This document shows positions 7,688 to 14,969 of a stretch of DNA of 41,816 nucleotides, in pieces (position 1 is the stretch's first letter; each line of letters opens with the position of its first letter). Position numbers and translations under genes: made by a program. The notes under the pieces are model-generated. The model searched no databases, was not told where the DNA came from, and was given only the letters and a program-made list of their open reading frames with translations. The stretch is from Saccharothrix sp. ST-888 (GTDB taxonomy: Bacteria > Actinomycetota > Actinomycetes > Streptomycetales > Streptomycetaceae), in NCBI RefSeq assembly GCF_000955975.1, contig NZ_JYJF01000060.1, positions 1 through 41,816 on the forward strand, in the 5' to 3' direction.

Positions 7688-8521
7688 TCAGCCGCGCAGC
7701 TCGGCGAGGACGGCGTCGTTGAACTGCGGCCAGACCTCGGCGGCCCACGGCCCGAAGTCCCGGTCCGTCAGGGCGACGCAGGCGACGCCGCCGACCGGGT
7801 CGACCCACAGGAAGGTGCCCGACTGGCCGAAGTGGCCGAAAGTCTCCGGCGAGTTGGCGGTGCCGGTCCAGTGCGGCGACTTCTCGCCGCGGATCTCGAA
7901 GCCCAGCCCCCAGTCGTTGGGGCGGCGGTGCCCGAAGCCCGGCAGGACACCGCTCAGCCCCGGGTACGCGACCTCGCGGGTGGCCGCGCGCACGGTGGAC
8001 GGGTCCAGCAGCGTGGGCGCCTGCAGCTCGGCGGCGAAGCGGATCAGGTCGGCCAGGGTGGAGAGGCCGCCGGCACCGGCCGGGGAGCGGTGGGCGGTGT
8101 TGATCAGGGTGGCCCGCATGCCCAGCGGCTCGAACACGGCTTCGGCGGCGTACTGCGCGAAGTTGATCCCGGCGGCCTTGGTCAGGGTGTCGGCCAGGAC
8201 GTCGAACCCGGCATTGGAGTAGAGCCGCCGGTTGCCGGGCTCGGCCATCGTCCGGTGCTCGTCGAAGGCCAGACCCGAGGTGTGCGCGAGCAGGTGCCGG
8301 ATGGTCGAACCCGCGGGGCCCGCCGGGTCGTCCAGCTCGAACACCCCCTCCTCGACCGCGACCAGCACCGCGTACGAGGTGAGCAGCTTGGTCACCGACG
8401 CCAGCGGGAACAGCCGCTCCCGAGGCCCGTGTTCACCCAGCACGGCGCCGTCCGCGCCACGTACCACGGCGGTTGCCGCGTTCGGCACCGGCCAGTCCTC
8501 GATCATCCGCAAGCTCTGCAT
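7688..8521 (-). CDS. Cytosolic serine hydrolase, beta-lactamase family
   Basis: A 277-residue serine hydrolase of the beta-lactamase/transpeptidase-like superfamily without a signal peptide. The active-site set is visible: Ser-Val-Thr-Lys in FPLASVTKLLTSY, Tyr-Ser-Asn in RRLYSNAGFD and the third motif as HFGQSGTF. Family members include esterases and D-aminopeptidases; many cytosolic ones act on small esters. It is convergent with the lipoprotein of the same fold (88 nt apart). The two differ in length and localisation, so they are distant homologues rather than a recent duplication. The 88-nt gap contains GC-rich inverted segments around 7651-7670 that could serve both genes as a terminator, though no clean stem with a U tract is present. 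Confidence 0.88.
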   Translation of the reverse strand: MQSLRMIEDWPVPNAATAVVRGADGAVLGEHGPRERLFPLASVTKLLTSYAVLVAVEEGVFELDDPAGPAGSTIRHLLAHTSGLAFDEHRTMAEPGNRRLYSNAGFDVLADTLTKAAGINFAQYAAEAVFEPLGMRATLINTAHRSPAGAGGLSTLADLIRFAAELQAPTLLDPSTVRAATREVAYPGLSGVLPGFGHRRPNDWGLGFEIRGEKSPHWTGTANSPETFGHFGQSGTFLWVDPVGGVACVALTDRDFGPWAAEVWPQFNDAVLAELRG

Positions 8522-8564
8522 GCGCCGACTCTAACCAGCCGGGCGGGAGTGCCGCGTGGGAGGC

Positions 8565-8595
8565 TTGCTTAGAGTGCGCTCCAACTCGGTAACTT
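8565..8595 (+). promoter_or_regulatory. MerR-type promoter with 19-bp spacer and dyad
   Basis: TTGCTT (8565-8570) and TAACTT (8590-8595) are separated by exactly 19 bp, the over-long spacing typical of promoters twisted into use by MerR-family activators. The spacer contains a near-perfect 16-bp dyad, TTAGAGTGCGCTCCAA (8569-8584), with two mismatched pairs. It lies 32 nt upstream of the MerR gene, so that protein most likely controls its own operon. Confidence 0.8.
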
Positions 8596-8626
8596 CGTAG
8601 TCATCGCCGACCGACAGGGGGCCACC

Positions 8627-9172
8627 ATGGCAACGATTTCACCGCTCGAAGCCGGTTCGCCCAGCTGCTCCGACGCCTACCGCACGTCGGGCCCGCAGGC
8701 CGACCGCACCCCGCGGCACAGCATCAGCGAGGTTGCCGCGGCCAGCGGCCTGACCGCCCACACGCTGCGCTGGTACGAGCGGATCGGCCTGCTGGACCCG
8801 ATCGACCGTTCGTACTCCGGCCAGCGCCGGTACAGCGACGCGGACCTGAACCGGCTCGGCTTCCTCAACCGGCTGCGGCTGACCGGGATGCCGGTGGCCG
8901 ACATGCTCCGCTACGTGGAGCTCGCCAGGGCCGGCGACCAGACCGTCGAGGCCCGCCGCGACCTCCTGGTCGAGCACCGCGAGGAGGTCCGGCAGAAGCT
9001 CGCGGATCTGCACGCGACCCTCGCGGTCCTCGACTACAAGATCAACATCTATACGGGTCTCCAGCTCGACCAGCGCGACCAGTGCGATCCGCGCGGTCAC
9101 AGCGGCCTGAGCGACCTGAACGACCAGCGTGATCAGCACGATCAGAGCGACAGGAAGAAGCAGAGCGCATGA
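8627..9172 (+). CDS. MerR-family transcription regulator
   Basis: A 181-residue regulator. After about 30 unconserved residues comes the MerR DNA-binding domain: SISEVAAASGLTAHTLRWYE, then RIGLLDPIDRSYSGQRRYSD. A dimerisation helix (VEARRDLLVEHREEVRQKL) follows. There is no cysteine pattern of the metal-sensing MerR or SoxR types, so the signal is unlikely to be sensed by a classic metal or FeS site. The last 35 residues are an odd Asp/Gln-rich tail (DQRDQ, NDQRDQHDQ). The ATG has a G-rich ribosome-binding site (CAGGGGG). Its stop overlaps the aldo/keto reductase start as ATGA, so the two are translationally coupled and the reductase is the probable target. Confidence 0.93.
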   Translation: MATISPLEAGSPSCSDAYRTSGPQADRTPRHSISEVAAASGLTAHTLRWYERIGLLDPIDRSYSGQRRYSDADLNRLGFLNRLRLTGMPVADMLRYVELARAGDQTVEARRDLLVEHREEVRQKLADLHATLAVLDYKINIYTGLQLDQRDQCDPRGHSGLSDLNDQRDQHDQSDRKKQSA

Positions 9173-10173
9173 CTCTCCCCACCGCTGTTCTCGGCAGCAA
9201 CGGCCCCGTCGTGGGCATCCAGGGCCTCGGCTGCATGGGCATGAGCGAGTTCTACGGCCCGACCGACACCGCAGAGGCGCTGGCCACCCTGGACGCCGCC
9301 CTCGACCTCGGCGTCACCCTGTTCGACACCGCCGACGTCTACGGCTCCGGCGCGAACGAGGAGCTGATCGGCCCCTTCATCCGCGCCAACCGCGACAAGG
9401 TCGTGCTCGCCACCAAGTTCGCCATCGAGCGCCGCGCGGACGACCCCGCCTACCGGGGCATCAGGAACGAGCCCGGGTACATCCGCGCCGCCGTGGACGC
9501 CTCGCTGCGCCGCCTCGGGGTGGACGTCATCGACCTGTACTACATGCACCGCCGCGACCCGAACGTCCCGCTGGCCGAGTCGGTCGGCGCGATGGCCGAG
9601 CTGGTCCAGGCCGGGAAGGTGCGGCACCTCGGGCTGTCCGAGGTGACCGGTGACGAGCTGCGCGAGGCGTACGCCGTGCACCCGATCGCCGCCCTCCAGT
9701 CGGAGTGGTCGATCTTCTCCCGGGACGTCGAGCACACCGCCGTGCCCGCCGCCGCCGAGCTCGGGGTCGGCTTCGTGCCGTACTCGCCGCTCGGGCGGGG
9801 CTTCCTGACCGGGGTGTTCAAGGCCGCCGAGCAGCTCTCCGAGGGCGACTACCGGCGTGCGCACCCGCAGTTCAGCGGGGACAACGCGACCCGGAACGCG
9901 GCGCTGGTCGAGCCGATCCAGAAGATCGCCGCCGAGCGGGGCGTCAGTGCGGCCCAGGTGGCGCTCGCCTGGGTGCACCAGCGGGCCGAGGTGCACGGGC
10001 TCACCGTGGTGCCGATTCCCGGCACCCGCAAGCGCTCCCGGCTGGCCGAGAACACCGCGGCGGCGACCCTGCGGCTCACCGCTCAGGAGCTCGTCGAGCT
10101 GGAGCCGATCGCCGGGCGGGTGGCGGGCGACCGGTACGCCGACATGACCTTCACCTCCGCCGCGCGGGAGTAG
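9169..10173 (+). CDS. Aldo/keto reductase
   Basis: NADPH-dependent aldehyde/ketone reductase of the AKR superfamily, 334 residues, cytosolic TIM barrel. The catalytic tetrad is recognisable as Asp53 and Tyr58 (FDTADVYGSG), Lys83 (LATKFAIE) and His127 (YYMHRRDPN). Cofactor-binding elements near the end include PIPGTRKRSRL and ENTAA. It resembles the AKR11/AKR13-type reductases that often clear reactive carbonyls. It is the second gene of an operon with a MerR regulator, which suggests induction by an electrophile or oxidant. The next gene is convergent, with 63 nt between the stops and no clear terminator stem. Confidence 0.93.
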   Translation: MTLPTAVLGSNGPVVGIQGLGCMGMSEFYGPTDTAEALATLDAALDLGVTLFDTADVYGSGANEELIGPFIRANRDKVVLATKFAIERRADDPAYRGIRNEPGYIRAAVDASLRRLGVDVIDLYYMHRRDPNVPLAESVGAMAELVQAGKVRHLGLSEVTGDELREAYAVHPIAALQSEWSIFSRDVEHTAVPAAAELGVGFVPYSPLGRGFLTGVFKAAEQLSEGDYRRAHPQFSGDNATRNAALVEPIQKIAAERGVSAAQVALAWVHQRAEVHGLTVVPIPGTRKRSRLAENTAAATLRLTAQELVELEPIAGRVAGDRYADMTFTSAARE

Positions 10174-10236
10174 CCGCACCGGCCGGGGCGCGGGGACGGG
10201 GTCTGGGGCCGGGCGCCCGTCCTCACCCACCGGGGG

Positions 10237-10815
10237 TCAGACCTGGCGGCCCAGCCAGGCGGCCAGGCGGGTGTAGGCGTCGGCGCCGGGAGGGACGGGC
10301 TGGACCGCGGCGAACGGGACTCTGCCGCCGCGCCGTTCGCCGGGTGCGAAGCGGCGGGCGAGCGGGAGGCAGGCGTGGGCCAGCCGCTCGTCGAGCGGGA
10401 TGCCGGGGGCGACGGCCTGGGCGATGTCCCAGGAGTGGGCGGTGGCCTCCACCACGTATCCGGCGAGGGCGGCCCGGCCGGAGAGTTCGTCCCACGGCAC
10501 CACCGCGATCCGGTCGAGCACGGCGCCGTCCGCCCACGCGGTGGTGAACCGGGCCCGCGCCAGCATGAAGGCGTCCGCCCACTCGGCGTCCCCGATCGCC
10601 TCGGCCCAGGACGGCACCTCCTCGGCCCGCCCGCCCTCGCCGACGTAGGCGATCCGGTGGACGCCGCCGACGGTGTGGCTGAGCAGTGCCCGCAGGTCGT
10701 ACCGGCTGCACGGGGTCGGTGCGGTGAGCAGCTCGGGCGTCACCACCGAGAACAGCCGCTCCAGCTGGTCCAGGGCGCGCTGGTAGAGCACTCGGGGGTC
10801 GTCGGGGGTGTCCAT
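10237..10815 (-). CDS. TIGR03086-type DinB-like metal-binding protein
   Basis: A 192-residue protein of the mycothiol-dependent maleylpyruvate isomerase-N/DinB-like superfamily, TIGR03086 branch. The four-helix-bundle features visible are LLSHTVGGVHRIAYVGEG with the first metal-binding His, and VVEATAHSWDIAQA with the second. Members bind a divalent metal, and some use mycothiol as cofactor; the substrate here is unknown. The start (MDTPDDPRV) is supported by the divergent promoter region to the right, which contains a TATAAC-like -10 on this strand and an 8-bp ATACGTAT palindrome (10845-10852). It is divergent from a WYL regulator and probably its target. Confidence 0.85.
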   Translation of the reverse strand: MDTPDDPRVLYQRALDQLERLFSVVTPELLTAPTPCSRYDLRALLSHTVGGVHRIAYVGEGGRAEEVPSWAEAIGDAEWADAFMLARARFTTAWADGAVLDRIAVVPWDELSGRAALAGYVVEATAHSWDIAQAVAPGIPLDERLAHACLPLARRFAPGERRGGRVPFAAVQPVPPGADAYTRLAAWLGRQV

Positions 10816-10876
10816 GGTGGGTGCGTCCGTTCCTCGGGCAGGTTATACGTATCGAGAACACTCTGCTGGAAAAACT

Positions 10877-10891
10877 TGACACCCGCTGTCA
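10877..10891. promoter_or_regulatory. Perfect dyad between DinB-like and WYL regulator genes
   Basis: TGACA-CCCGC-TGTCA: perfect 5-bp arms around a 5-bp centre in the 110-nt divergent intergenic region. The left arm sits within a consensus -35 box TTGACA (10876-10881). Downstream, TAGGCT (10912-10917) lies 8 nt before the GTG of the WYL gene and would suit a leaderless start. Position and symmetry make it the likely operator of the WYL regulator, covering both divergent promoters. Confidence 0.6.
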
Positions 10892-10925
10892 GGTTTTCGG
10901 CCTGTCCCGGTTAGGCTCTGGCCCC

Positions 10926-11942
10926 GTGAAAGCTGACCGGCTGCTCTCGATCCTGTTGCTGCTGCAGACCCGGAGGCGGATCCCGGCGGCCGAACTGGCC
11001 GAGCGGATGGAGGTGTCCGTCCGCACCATCTACCGGGACGTGGAGGCGCTGTCGGCGGCCGGTGTGCCGGTGTGGACCGAGCGCGGGCGGTACGGCGGGG
11101 TCAACCTGCTCTGCGGGTACCGCATCGACGTCACCGGGCTCACCGCCGAGGAGGCCCGGGCGCTCTTCGTGCTGCTCGCGCCGGACGCGCACGACGCCCT
11201 CGGGCTGGGCAGCGCGCTCGGCTCGGCGCTGCGCAAGGTGATGGCCGCGCTGCCGCCGGTCCACCGCCCGGCCGCCGAGCGGACCTTCGAGCGCATCCTG
11301 GTCGACCCCAAGCACTGGATGCGGGGCGAGCCGGTGGCCCTCGACCTGGCCGAGCTGCAGCGCGCGGTCTTCGCCGACCGGCGGCTGCGGCTGAGCTACT
11401 GGCACTGCGGCGAGGACGATCCGACCGAGCACACCGTGGACCCGTACGGGCTGGTGAACAAGGCCGGGGTCTGGTACCTGGTCGCCGACCTCGACGCCGA
11501 GCCGGGACTGTTCCGGGTCTGCCGGATCGCGGCGGCGGTGACCCTGGAGGAGCCGGTGCGGCGGCGGGCCGACCTCGCCCTGGCGGAGGTCTGGGCCGCG
11601 CTGCGCGAGCAGATCGAGCGCCCGGCCGACGAGATCAGGGCCACCGTCCGGGTGCACCGGCGGCGGCTGGGCCAGATCCAGCAGATCCACGGCACCCAGG
11701 TGATCCCCGCGCAGCTGGCCGGTGCGGTGCTGGTCGACCCCGAGCGGATCGGCTACCCGGTGACGGCCGTCGACCAGTGGACGGAGCTCGAACTGGGCTT
11801 CGGCGCGCTCGTCGAGGTGCGCTCCCTGCTGGCCTTCGGCACCGACGTCGAGGTTCTCGCGCCGCCGCAGGCCCGGGCCGAACTCGCCCGGGCCGTCGAG
11901 GAGATCGCCGACCTGTACGGCCGGGGGCCGGCCGGGGCCTGA
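10926..11942 (+). CDS. HTH/WYL-domain transcription regulator (YafY type)
   Basis: A 338-residue regulator with an N-terminal DeoR-like winged helix-turn-helix (LLQTRRRIPAAELAERMEVS then VRTIYRDVEALSAAG, residues about 12-50) and a C-terminal WYL domain. The WYL-type motif appears around DPYGLVNKAGVWYLVADLD, with a C-terminal extension typical of the YafY group. WYL domains bind nucleic acid or small ligands and are common next to single divergent enzyme genes. I start it at GTG 10926 (VKADRLLSI) because homologous sequence begins there. The frame is open about 35 codons upstream, but that stretch covers the dyad and promoter. It is divergent from the DinB-like gene and most likely represses it and itself. 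Confidence 0.92.
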   Translation: MKADRLLSILLLLQTRRRIPAAELAERMEVSVRTIYRDVEALSAAGVPVWTERGRYGGVNLLCGYRIDVTGLTAEEARALFVLLAPDAHDALGLGSALGSALRKVMAALPPVHRPAAERTFERILVDPKHWMRGEPVALDLAELQRAVFADRRLRLSYWHCGEDDPTEHTVDPYGLVNKAGVWYLVADLDAEPGLFRVCRIAAAVTLEEPVRRRADLALAEVWAALREQIERPADEIRATVRVHRRRLGQIQQIHGTQVIPAQLAGAVLVDPERIGYPVTAVDQWTELELGFGALVEVRSLLAFGTDVEVLAPPQARAELARAVEEIADLYGRGPAGA

Positions 11943-11968
11943 GCCGGCCGGCCCGTCGTGGTTCCGGG

Positions 11969-13201
11969 TCAGGCGGTGGTCGGCGGGTGGCTGACGTTCC
12001 CGTACTGGCCGAGCGCGATGTCGCCGAAGTTGTGCAGGCTGGAGGTGTTCGGCGCGAAGTAGCCGGTGTGGCCGGACGCGCCGGTGGAGGAGACCCGGAT
12101 CGCCCCGAAGTCCTGGCTGGTCGGGTCGGCGCCGTGACCGAGGCCGCCGACCTCCAGGTACGGGACGTTGCCGATCCAGTCGGTGGGGTTGCGGGCCGCC
12201 CAGACCCGGACGCCGTCGCCCAGCTCGGCGGCGCTCTGCACGCCCATCCCCGGGCTGCCGAAGACGACCAGGTCGGTGGTCTGGTCCGCGTGGATCCTCG
12301 GCGCGGCGACGCCGCAGACCACGGAACCGTACGAGTGGCAGAACAGCGCCGGCGGGGTGTCCGGGTGGCTGGTCGCGCGCAGCCCGTCGAGCAGACGTTC
12401 CAGCCGGGGCGCGCCGACCTCGGCGAGCCGGGAGGTGACCGCGTCCGGGCCGAGGCCCAGGGGGGTGACGTAGCCCGTCCAGGCGATCACGGCGGTGCGG
12501 GTGGCCGGGGACTGCCGGTGCTCCTCGTCGAGCAGGGCGCGGGCCATGCCGGAGGGGGAGCGCAGCGGGTCGGTGGGCTGGTCGAAGTGCGCGAGGTCGG
12601 CGTCCGAGCCGGGGACCAGCACCGCGACCCGCTCGGCCGAGGCGAGGTCGCCGTAGACCTCGCTGACCAGGCCGCGGCCGCGCGGGTCGAAGGCCAGGAT
12701 CTGGCGGCCGGGGGCCAGCAGTTCCTCGCTGTTGTCGGCGCGCAGCTTGGCGGCGGCGCGCTCGCTCACGCTCTGCTGCTTGTCGTTGGCGCGGTTGCGC
12801 GCCCGGTCCATCTCGGCGGTGATGGCCAGCCGGTTGGCCTGGTAGCGCAGCTTGAGCGGCGCGCCGTCCAGGTTGCCGACCACCAGCGGGTACCGGACCA
12901 CGAGGCGGGTGGCCTGCTCGGGCGTGAGGGAGGCGAAGAAGGCAGAGACGGTGCGGGCGTCGGCGCCGGCCGGGTCGGGCAGGGTCCGGCCCAGCGAGTG
13001 GTCGGCCACCCACTCGGCACTGCCGGCCGGCGGGGTGGAGATGGCCAGCTGCTCGTTGGCGGCGGCGGCCTGCGCGGCGGCGGCTCCGGCGTCCACCAGG
13101 ACCGCGCAGCCTGCGAACGCCCCTATCAGGACGCGCTTGATACGCCTGCGCCGCGCTGCCGTGTACTGGCTGAGCCTGCGTTTCGTCAGCCTTCGCTGCA
13201 A
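11969..13201 (-). CDS. Exported DUF1023 alpha/beta hydrolase (copy 1)
   Basis: A 410-residue secreted or membrane-tethered alpha/beta hydrolase of the DUF1023 family. The best start is TTG at 13201 with GAGGGAG about 8 nt upstream; longer upstream readings lack a start codon with a ribosome site. The N-terminus is very basic (TKRRLSQYTAARRRRIKR), then a hydrophobic segment and Ala-rich cleavage region. Family landmarks are RQILAFDPRGRG, VLVPGSDADL, the nucleophile Ser290 in CHSYGS, VFGSPGMGV, RNPTDWIGNVPY and GLGHGADPTSQDFGA. Streptomyces genomes often carry several such genes; the substrate is not known and lipids or cell-wall esters are plausible. A paralogue lies about 2 kb to the right (14959-16167) with the same landmarks. 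The leader contains an odd-length palindrome, GTGAC-C-GTCAC (13223-13233). Confidence 0.88.
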   Translation of the reverse strand: MQRRLTKRRLSQYTAARRRRIKRVLIGAFAGCAVLVDAGAAAAQAAAANEQLAISTPPAGSAEWVADHSLGRTLPDPAGADARTVSAFFASLTPEQATRLVVRYPLVVGNLDGAPLKLRYQANRLAITAEMDRARNRANDKQQSVSERAAAKLRADNSEELLAPGRQILAFDPRGRGLVSEVYGDLASAERVAVLVPGSDADLAHFDQPTDPLRSPSGMARALLDEEHRQSPATRTAVIAWTGYVTPLGLGPDAVTSRLAEVGAPRLERLLDGLRATSHPDTPPALFCHSYGSVVCGVAAPRIHADQTTDLVVFGSPGMGVQSAAELGDGVRVWAARNPTDWIGNVPYLEVGGLGHGADPTSQDFGAIRVSSTGASGHTGYFAPNTSSLHNFGDIALGQYGNVSHPPTTA

Positions 13202-13331
13202 GCCGTCAACTCCCTCGGACCCGTGACCGTCACAGCGGGCCGGGCCCGATGGTGGTACGACCGCCAACTACTCGTCAGCCAGGTTAGGGGCTCGAAGCGG
13301 CGGCCGTGCAGGGTGCAAACTGTGCGATGGA

Positions 13332-13685
13332 TCACATACCGCCGCCCGCTGCCTCGAATTCCTTGACCAGACGCTTCGGAGCGGTGCTGCGCCAGGCCTC
13401 CGTCATGAGGTCGCGGAGCTCGTCCGACGCCACTGTGGCAAGACTCACCAGCACCCATCCGTGTCGGCCGACGTAGGGCGCCACCGCGTAGGTGGCGGGA
13501 TCGGCGGCCAGCAGCTCGACCTGGTCCTCCTTGCTGGCCTTGACGCAGACCGAGCCGGCGTCGGGGTCGCCCATGGCGAAGATCTTCTCGCCGACCCGCA
13601 GCGTCACCTGAGTCTCCCAGGTGAGCCGCTCGGTGGTGTGCGGCAGGGCCAGGCCCATGGTCAGGAACTGATCGAACGTCACCAT
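13332..13685 (-). CDS. MmcQ/YjbR family protein
   Basis: A 117-residue small cytosolic protein of the MmcQ/YjbR superfamily (CyaY-like fold). Signature stretches are the N-terminal MVTFDQFLTMGLALPHTTE, then RVGEKIFAMGDPD, VCVKASKEDQVELL and PYVGRHGWVLVSL. The family is annotated as DNA-binding from structural similarity only; no enzymatic role is established. Its frame starts with ATG at 13685. It stands between the two DUF1023 genes, on the same strand, 130 nt upstream of copy 1 and downstream of the acyltransferase, with a terminator-like stem separating it from the latter. Confidence 0.9.
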   Translation of the reverse strand: MVTFDQFLTMGLALPHTTERLTWETQVTLRVGEKIFAMGDPDAGSVCVKASKEDQVELLAADPATYAVAPYVGRHGWVLVSLATVASDELRDLMTEAWRSTAPKRLVKEFEAAGGGM

Positions 13686-13717
13686 GGCGCCAGCGTAGAA
13701 CGGGCCACCGACAACAC

Positions 13718-13741
13718 CCGGCCCCGGCCGCCCGGGGCCGG
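13718..13741 (-). terminator. GC-rich hairpin after the acyltransferase gene
   Basis: Perfect 10-bp arms (13718-13727 and 13732-13741, CCGGCCCCGG/CCGGGGCCGG) with a 4-nt loop lie 14 nt past the acyltransferase stop on the minus strand. There is no U tract, as is common in this GC range. Confidence 0.6.
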
Positions 13742-13754
13742 TCCCCCGAACGGG

Positions 13755-14969
13755 TCACACCACCCCGAGGGCGTACACCGCGAAGAGTGCCGCCGCCGCG
13801 CCCGCCGCCGCCCTGACCGGCCCGCGCAGGCCCCAGGGGCCGTCGAAGCGCCGCGCGTACCGCCCGATCGCCGCCAGGACCAGCCCGAACAGCGGCAGCC
13901 AGGCCAGCCGGGCCAGCACCCAGCCCGCGGAGTCCGGCGCGGTGGTCAGCCCCGGTACGGCGCCGCCAAGCCGCGAGGCGGTCAGGGCCACCGAGTACAT
14001 CGCCGTCTGGTGCCAGCAGAAGATGGTCATCGCGGACAGGTTGACCACCACCACCGGCAGCCACAGCAGCGGCCGGCGCAGCAGGCGCGCGATCCGCTCC
14101 CGCAGCAGCATCGCGGCACCGCACTGGAGCGCCGCCAGGGCGAGCACCAGCAGGGACGGCGGGTGCGAGTTGGTCCGCTCCTGGCCGGGTACGCCCACCA
14201 TGCTCGCCGGGTAGTGGAAGACCAGCAGCAGGACCACGAACAGCGCGCCGCCGCCCAGCAGCAGCGTCCGGGCCCCGGCCCGCCCGATCCGGCCCTGCGC
14301 CCAGGAGACGCCCAGCTGGTAGCCGAACATCCAGCCCGGCACCAGGTTCACCAGCGCCAGCCAGGACGGCATCGCCTCGGCCCACGGGCCGTACCGCAGC
14401 AGGTCCACCAGCGCGACGGTGCCCAGCAGCGGAGCGGCCGCCCAGCCGCCCAGCCGCCGCCCGGCGGCCACGCAGTACGGGGTGAGCGTGGTCAGCCCCA
14501 GGTACACGCCGATGTACCAGAGCGGCTGCACCACCAGGACCGTCCCGGTCCGTACGGTGCCCTGCGGCACCCCGAGCAGCTCCAGCAGCGGGATCAGCAC
14601 GGCCCACACGGCGGCCACCCCGAGCACCGGGCGCAGCAGCCGGACCGTGCGCCCGCGCAGCCAGTCCAGGGTGCCCGCACCGCGCGCCCTGGCCCGCTCC
14701 AGCGAGCGCACCGAGGAGTACCCGCCCACCAGGAAGAACACGCCGAGCAGTTGCAGGCCCCAGCTGAGCGGGGCGAAGAAGCCGAGTGAGGCGAGCGGGC
14801 TGGCGTTGTGCAGCACGCCGCCTCCGAGGGTGAGCCCGCCGAGCAGCCAGTGGCCGACCGGGACGGCGAGCAGCGCGAGCGCGCGCAGCCCGTCCAGGGC
14901 GCGGTCGCGGTCGGCGGGGGTCCGGGCCGCCACCCGGGCGGCGGAACTGCGGAGACGGTCAACGGACAT
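13755..14969 (-). CDS. Membrane acyltransferase, acyltransferase-3 family
   Basis: A polytopic membrane acyltransferase (Acyl_transf_3/OafA-like) of 404 residues when started at the ATG at 14969 (MSVDRLRSSAARV). A longer frame exists but overlaps the upstream gene. The family motif DGLRALALLAVPVGHW with the conserved His comes first, followed by about ten hydrophobic segments; FFLVGGYSSVRSL matches the region after TM2-3. Family members O-acylate sugars or macrolides, moving acyl groups across the membrane onto extracytoplasmic glycans or antibiotics. Its start overlaps the end of DUF1023 hydrolase copy 2 by 11 nt, implying coupled translation and a joint role in adding and removing acyl groups at the cell surface; that role is inferred. 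Confidence 0.88.
   Translation of the reverse strand: MSVDRLRSSAARVAARTPADRDRALDGLRALALLAVPVGHWLLGGLTLGGGVLHNASPLASLGFFAPLSWGLQLLGVFFLVGGYSSVRSLERARARGAGTLDWLRGRTVRLLRPVLGVAAVWAVLIPLLELLGVPQGTVRTGTVLVVQPLWYIGVYLGLTTLTPYCVAAGRRLGGWAAAPLLGTVALVDLLRYGPWAEAMPSWLALVNLVPGWMFGYQLGVSWAQGRIGRAGARTLLLGGGALFVVLLLVFHYPASMVGVPGQERTNSHPPSLLVLALAALQCGAAMLLRERIARLLRRPLLWLPVVVVNLSAMTIFCWHQTAMYSVALTASRLGGAVPGLTTAPDSAGWVLARLAWLPLFGLVLAAIGRYARRFDGPWGLRGPVRAAAGAAAALFAVYALGVV

Noticed and set aside
11072..13366. Long open frame overlapping the WYL and DUF1023 genes
   Set aside because: Arg/Gly-rich translation spanning two well-supported genes on opposite strands; a frame shadow.
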